From NCBI RefSeq assembly GCF_018502625.1, contig NZ_CP075566.1:6265001-6329000 (forward strand): DNA of 64,000 nucleotides. The letters run 5' to 3'. Of this stretch, positions 59,831 through 64,000 are shown piece by piece. Position numbers and translations under genes: made by a program. The notes beneath the pieces are model-generated. The model was not told the origin of the DNA and ran no database searches. It saw only the letters and a program-made list of their open reading frames with translations. The stretch's first letter is position 1; each line of letters begins with the position of its first letter. This stretch comes from Pseudomonas hormoni (lineage in GTDB: Bacteria; Pseudomonadota; Gammaproteobacteria; Pseudomonadales; Pseudomonadaceae).

Positions 59831-59849
59831 AAGTTAAGAGGATTTTCAC

Positions 59850-60296
59850 ATGCAACTGATCCTTCTGGAAAAAGTCACCAACCTGGGCAACCTGGGTGAC
59901 AAAGTGAACGTTAAGGCTGGTTACGGTCGTAACTACCTGCTGCCTTACGGCAAAGCTACCGCTGCGACCGCTGCCAACCTGGCCGCGTTCGAAGAGCGTC
60001 GCGCTGAGCTGGAAAAAGCCGCAGCAGACCGTAAAACTTCGGCTGAAAGCCGTGCCGCCCAACTGGCTGAGCTGGAAGTGACTATCACTGCCACTGCCGG
60101 TGACGAAGGCAAGCTGTTCGGTTCGATCGGTACTCACGACATCGCTGATGCACTGACCGCCTCTGGCGTTGAAGTTGCAAAAAGCGAAGTTCGTCTGCCG
60201 AACGGCACCATCCGCAACGTAGGCGAATTCGACGTAGCCGTGCACCTGCACGCCGAAGTTGAAGCCACCGTACGCGTTGTCGTGGTAGCAGCTTAA
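59850..60296 (+). CDS. rplI: 50S ribosomal protein L9
   Basis: A 148-residue L9 with the usual two-lobed layout: [20 protein letters not shown] and [17 protein letters not shown] at the N-terminus, a long helix ([20 protein letters not shown]), and a C-terminal RNA-binding lobe. ATG follows AAGAGGA. A strong terminator comes next. Confidence 0.98.
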   Translation: MQLILLEKVTNLGNLGDKVNVKAGYGRNYLLPYGKATAATAANLAAFEERRAELEKAAADRKTSAESRAAQLAELEVTITATAGDEGKLFGSIGTHDIADALTASGVEVAKSEVRLPNGTIRNVGEFDVAVHLHAEVEATVRVVVVAA

Positions 60297-60342
60297 GCAA
60301 CACTTGATCGGCTGGCGGCTTGTCCGTCAGACGGTTAACATC

Positions 60343-60379
60343 GGGCACGATCCTGTTTACAGGTCGTGCCCTTTGTCTT
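60343..60379 (+). terminator. Rho-independent terminator after rplI
   Basis: GGGCACGA and TCGTGCCC enclose an inner CCTG/CAGG pair, followed by TTTGTCTTT. dnaB begins about 40 bases later, so dnaB has a promoter nearby or depends on readthrough. Confidence 0.85.
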
Positions 60380-60418
60380 TCTGAACCCCCCTGCTTTTCT
60401 TAAATAAACCTAGTGGCC

Positions 60419-61813
60419 ATGAACGATATTTCCGCTCCCGAGCAATACGATCTGCAAACCGCTTCCCTGAAGGTGCCTCCGCATTCCATCGAGGCCGAAC
60501 AGGCTGTGCTCGGTGGTCTGATGCTGGACAACAACGCCTGGGAACGCGTGCTCGATCAAGTCTCCGACGGCGATTTCTATCGGCATGACCACCGCCTGAT
60601 CTTCCGCGCGATCGCCAAGCTCGCCGACCAGAACTCCCCGATCGACGTCGTGACCCTTGCCGAGCAATTGGACAAGGAAGGTCAGACCTCGCAGGTCGGT
60701 GGTCTCGGTTACCTCGGCGAGTTGGCGAAAAACACACCGTCCGTCGCCAACATCAAGGCCTATGCGCAGATCGTCCGCGCGCGGGCAACCTTGCGGCAAT
60801 TGATCGGCATCGCTACCGAGATTGCCGACAGCGCCTTCAACCCGGAAGGCCGCACCGCTGAAGAGATTCTCGACGAAGCCGAGCGGCAGATCTTCCAGAT
60901 CGCCGAGGCCCGGCCGAAAACCGGTGGCCCGGTGAGCGTGAATGACCTGCTGACCAAGGCCATCGACCGCATCGACACCTTGTTCAACACCGACAACGCC
61001 ATCACTGGCTTGTCGACCGGTTACACCGACCTCGACGAGAAGACCAGCGGCTTGCAACCGTCCGACCTGATCATCGTCGCCGGCCGTCCATCGATGGGTA
61101 AAACCACCTTTGCGATGAACCTGGTGGAAAACGCCGTGTTGCGCAGCGACAAGTGCGTGCTGGTGTACTCGCTTGAGATGCCAGGCGAATCGCTGATCAT
61201 GCGTATGTTGTCGTCCCTCGGCCGTATCGACCAGACCAAGGTCCGTGCCGGTCGCCTGGATGACGACGATTGGCCGCGCCTGACGTCGGCGGTCAACCTG
61301 CTGAACGATCGCAAGTTGTTCATCGACGATACGGCGGGTATCAGCCCTTCGGAAATGCGCGCGCGGACCCGGCGTCTGGTGCGAGAGCACGGCGACGTCG
61401 CCCTGATCATGATCGACTACCTGCAATTGATGCAGATTCCAGGTTCCGGTGGTGACAACCGGACCAACGAGATTTCCGAGATCTCCCGTTCCTTGAAGGC
61501 CCTGGCCAAGGAATTCAATTGCCCGGTGGTGGCGTTGTCACAGCTCAACCGCTCTCTTGAGCAGCGACCGAACAAGCGTCCAATCAACTCCGACCTCCGG
61601 GAATCCGGAGCGATCGAGCAGGATGCCGACGTCATCATGTTCGTGTACCGGGATGAGGTTTATCACCCGGAAACCGAGCACAAAGGCATCGCCGAGATCA
61701 TTATCGGCAAGCAGCGGAACGGCCCGATCGGTACGTCGCGACTGGCGTTCATCGGCAAGTACACCCGCTTCGAAAACCTGGCGCCGGGTAGCTACAACTT
61801 CGACGACGAATAA
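60419..61813 (+). CDS. dnaB: Replicative DNA helicase DnaB
   Basis: A 464-residue hexameric 5'-3' helicase. The N-terminal primase-contact domain starts with PHSIEAEQAVLGGLMLDNNA. The RecA-like domain has the Walker A GRPSMGKTTFAMN near residue 223 and the Walker B IMIDYLQLM near residue 330. The ATG at 60419 is assumed; a GTG at 60413 in the same frame is possible. There is no strong Shine-Dalgarno sequence. No intein interrupts it. Confidence 0.97.
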   Translation: MNDISAPEQYDLQTASLKVPPHSIEAEQAVLGGLMLDNNAWERVLDQVSDGDFYRHDHRLIFRAIAKLADQNSPIDVVTLAEQLDKEGQTSQVGGLGYLGELAKNTPSVANIKAYAQIVRARATLRQLIGIATEIADSAFNPEGRTAEEILDEAERQIFQIAEARPKTGGPVSVNDLLTKAIDRIDTLFNTDNAITGLSTGYTDLDEKTSGLQPSDLIIVAGRPSMGKTTFAMNLVENAVLRSDKCVLVYSLEMPGESLIMRMLSSLGRIDQTKVRAGRLDDDDWPRLTSAVNLLNDRKLFIDDTAGISPSEMRARTRRLVREHGDVALIMIDYLQLMQIPGSGGDNRTNEISEISRSLKALAKEFNCPVVALSQLNRSLEQRPNKRPINSDLRESGAIEQDADVIMFVYRDEVYHPETEHKGIAEIIIGKQRNGPIGTSRLAFIGKYTRFENLAPGSYNFDDE

Positions 61814-61826
61814 CCCAGAAGAAACC

Positions 61827-61959
61827 TGTGGCGAGGGAGCTTGCTCCCGCTCGACTGCGCAGCAGGCGCAAAGCCAGAACAGACGGTCTATCTGGAAATA
61901 TCCGGTCGCTGGTTTTGGGGCTACTTCGCAGCCCAGCGGGAGCAAGCTCCCTCGCCACA
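61827..61959. repeat. REPIN, type A
   Basis: TGTGGCGAGGGAGCTTGCTC on the left and GAGCAAGCTCCCTCGCCACA on the right, in the 277-base gap between dnaB and ygiQ. Confidence 0.9.
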
Positions 61960-62090
61960 GGGGGTGTGCATGATTTCAGGCCCTGTGCCCGAAACAGTCA
62001 CCGCAATTTCCGACCATAGCCGTCGGAATTGGTTATTTTTTGTGCTATATTCCGCGCCCGCGATTTTTCATCTCAACACCGGTCATCGTC

Positions 62091-64000
62091 ATGCAAACAG
62101 CCAAGCCGTTATTTGACTATCCCAAGTACTGGGCCGAATGCTTCGGTCCAGCGCCATTCCTGCCGATGAGCAGGGAGGAGATGGATCAGCTTGGCTGGGA
62201 TTCCTGCGACATCATCATCGTCACCGGTGATGCCTACGTTGACCATCCGTCGTTCGGCATGGCGATCATCGGCCGGCTGCTGGAGTCCCAGGGCTTCCGC
62301 GTCGGGATCATTGCCCAGCCGAACTGGCAGTCCAAAGACGACTTCATGAAGCTCGGCGAGCCGAACCTGTTCTTCGGCGTCGCGGCCGGCAACATGGATT
62401 CGATGATCAACCGCTACACCGCCGACAAGAAAATCCGTTCCGATGACGCCTACACCCCCGGTGGCCTGGCGGGCAAACGTCCGGATCGCGCGAGCCTGGT
62501 TTACAGTCAGCGTTGCAAGGAAGCCTACAAGAACGTCCCTATCGTTCTCGGTGGCATCGAAGCCTCCCTGCGCCGCATTGCCCACTACGATTACTGGCAG
62601 GACCGGGTGCGCAACTCGATCCTGATCGACGCCTGCGCCGACATCCTGCTCTACGGCAACGCCGAGCGCGCGATCGTCGAAGTCGCCCAGCGTCTGTCCT
62701 ACGGTCACAAGATCGAAGACATCACCGACGTGCGCGGCACCGCGTTCATCCGTCGCGATACGCCGAAAGACTGGTACGAAGTCGATTCCACGCGTATCGA
62801 TCGTCCGGGCAAGATCGACAAGATCATCAACCCGTACGTCAACACGCAAGACACCCAGGCCTGCGCCATCGAGCAGGAAAAAGGTCCGGTTGAAGACCCG
62901 ACTGAAGCCAAGGTCGTGCAGATCCTGGCCAGTCCGAAAATGACCCGCGACAAGACCGTGATTCGTCTGCCATCGGTTGAAAAAGTCCGTGGCGACGCGG
63001 TGCTTTATGCTCACGCCAACCGCGTGCTTCACCTGGAAACCAACCCGGGCAACGCCCGTGCGCTGGTGCAGAAGCACGGTGAAGTCGACGTCTGGTTCAA
63101 CCCGCCGCCGATTCCGATGACCACTGAAGAAATGGACTACGTGTTTGGCATGCCTTACGCACGTATCCCGCACCCGGCGTACGGCAAGGAAAAAATCCCG
63201 GCCTACGACATGATTCGCTTCTCGGTGAACATCATGCGTGGCTGCTTCGGTGGCTGCACTTTCTGCTCGATCACGGAGCACGAAGGCCGGATCATCCAGA
63301 ACCGTTCCGAAGAGTCGATCATTCGCGAAATCGAAGAGATCCGCGACAAGGTCCCAGGCTTCACCGGCGTCATTTCCGACCTCGGCGGCCCGACCGCGAA
63401 CATGTACCGCATCGCCTGCAAGAGCCCGGAAATCGAATCCGCGTGCCGCAAGCCGTCGTGCGTGTTCCCCGGCATCTGCCCGAATTTGAACACCGACCAC
63501 TCGTCGCTGATCCAGCTCTATCGCAGCGCCCGTGCCTTGCCGGGTGTGAAGAAGATTTTGATCGCTTCCGGCCTGCGTTACGACCTCGCGGTCGAGTCGC
63601 CGGAATACGTCAAAGAGCTGGTGACCCACCATGTCGGTGGCTACCTGAAGATTGCCCCGGAACACACCGAGGAAGGTCCGCTCAACCAGATGATGAAACC
63701 GGGCATCGGCAGCTATGACAAGTTCAAGCGCATGTTCGAGAAGTACTCCAAGGAAGCCGGGAAAGAGCAGTACCTGATTCCGTACTTCATCGCCGCTCAC
63801 CCGGGCACCACCGACGAAGACATGATGAACCTGGCTCTGTGGCTCAAGGGCAATGGCTTCCGCGCCGACCAGGTGCAGGCGTTCTACCCGTCGCCGATGG
63901 CCACCGCCACCGCGATGTACCACTCGGGCAAGAACCCCCTGCGTAAGGTCACTTACAAGAGCGACGCCGTGACCATCGTCAAGAGCGAAGAGCAGCGTCG
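62091..64000 (+). CDS. ygiQ: YgiQ-family radical SAM protein (N-terminal 636 residues, runs off the window)
   Basis: The open frame begins at ATG 62091 ([20 protein letters not shown]) and is still open at 64000. The radical-SAM cluster motif is [12 protein letters not shown] (CX3CX2C) near residue 384. The N-terminal extension, with [20 protein letters not shown] and [18 protein letters not shown], is typical of YgiQ, which is usually about 740-770 residues. The reaction catalysed is not established. About 100 or more residues lie beyond the window. It is preceded by a type A REPIN and a short AT-rich gap. Confidence 0.95.
   Translation, partial: MQTAKPLFDYPKYWAECFGPAPFLPMSREEMDQLGWDSCDIIIVTGDAYVDHPSFGMAIIGRLLESQGFRVGIIAQPNWQSKDDFMKLGEPNLFFGVAAGNMDSMINRYTADKKIRSDDAYTPGGLAGKRPDRASLVYSQRCKEAYKNVPIVLGGIEASLRRIAHYDYWQDRVRNSILIDACADILLYGNAERAIVEVAQRLSYGHKIEDITDVRGTAFIRRDTPKDWYEVDSTRIDRPGKIDKIINPYVNTQDTQACAIEQEKGPVEDPTEAKVVQILASPKMTRDKTVIRLPSVEKVRGDAVLYAHANRVLHLETNPGNARALVQKHGEVDVWFNPPPIPMTTEEMDYVFGMPYARIPHPAYGKEKIPAYDMIRFSVNIMRGCFGGCTFCSITEHEGRIIQNRSEESIIREIEEIRDKVPGFTGVISDLGGPTANMYRIACKSPEIESACRKPSCVFPGICPNLNTDHSSLIQLYRSARALPGVKKILIASGLRYDLAVESPEYVKELVTHHVGGYLKIAPEHTEEGPLNQMMKPGIGSYDKFKRMFEKYSKEAGKEQYLIPYFIAAHPGTTDEDMMNLALWLKGNGFRADQVQAFYPSPMATATAMYHSGKNPLRKVTYKSDAVTIVKSEEQR

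Overview
The window is 64 kb of a Pseudomonas chromosome, most likely from the P. fluorescens group. The evidence is the uniformly GC-rich coding style, the Pseudomonas gene order, the many REP/REPIN palindromes of the kinds known from fluorescent pseudomonads, and an OAA-type lectin of the sort described from P. fluorescens. From memory, the gene order follows P. aeruginosa PAO1 from about PA4992 to PA4930, with a few insertions. No plasmid, prophage, transposase, CRISPR array or integrase was seen.

Layout. 1-6 kb: the start of an aldo/keto reductase, an FAD oxidoreductase, an SMR exporter with a divergent LysR regulator, waaA (Kdo transferase) and a TolC-type outer-membrane channel. 6-10.4 kb: a TPP riboswitch, thiC and a CytX-type permease (thiamine pyrimidine supply), then a convergent lipoprotein gene. 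10.6-20 kb: nudF, yqiB, cpdA, yqiA, parE, a phytase-like esterase, a retropepsin-like protease, parC and a PqiC-type lipoprotein. 20-25 kb: an AhpA/YtjB sensor-like protein divergent from serB, then a large protein with a PilZ-like C-terminus. 25.3 kb: the lectin. 25.7-31 kb: HDOD protein, rhdA and psd in one operon, divergent from the flagellar stator genes motAB.

31-32.2 kb is the main accessory stretch. It holds a 0.4 kb repeat-like element bounded by two REP units, a near-consensus promoter, a strongly predicted three-way-junction RNA, and a small unassigned gene. 32.3-37.4 kb: rsgA, orn, a TRIC-family channel, queG and nnr. 37.4-48.8 kb is the classic tsaE-amiB-mutL-miaA-hfq-hflX-hflK-hflC superoperon followed by hisZ and purA. 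49-53.6 kb: a chemoreceptor and a two-gene iron-type ABC importer. 53.9-54.3 kb: two identical tRNA-Leu(CAG) genes, each with its own promoter and terminator. 54.5-64 kb: rnr, rlmB, rpsF, rpsR, a DUF2232 protein, rplI, dnaB and the first 636 codons of ygiQ.

Most of the window is core physiology: thiamine synthesis, chromosome decatenation, cell-wall splitting, mismatch repair, tRNA and rRNA modification, RNA decay and ribosomal proteins. The points most worth a second look are the structured leader RNA at 31.8 kb, an apparent one-base frameshift near the end of rnr, the lectin with a 9-bp inverted repeat in its upstream region, the degenerate cyclase-like domain on the AhpA/YtjB protein, and the repeat-like element between motB and rsgA.
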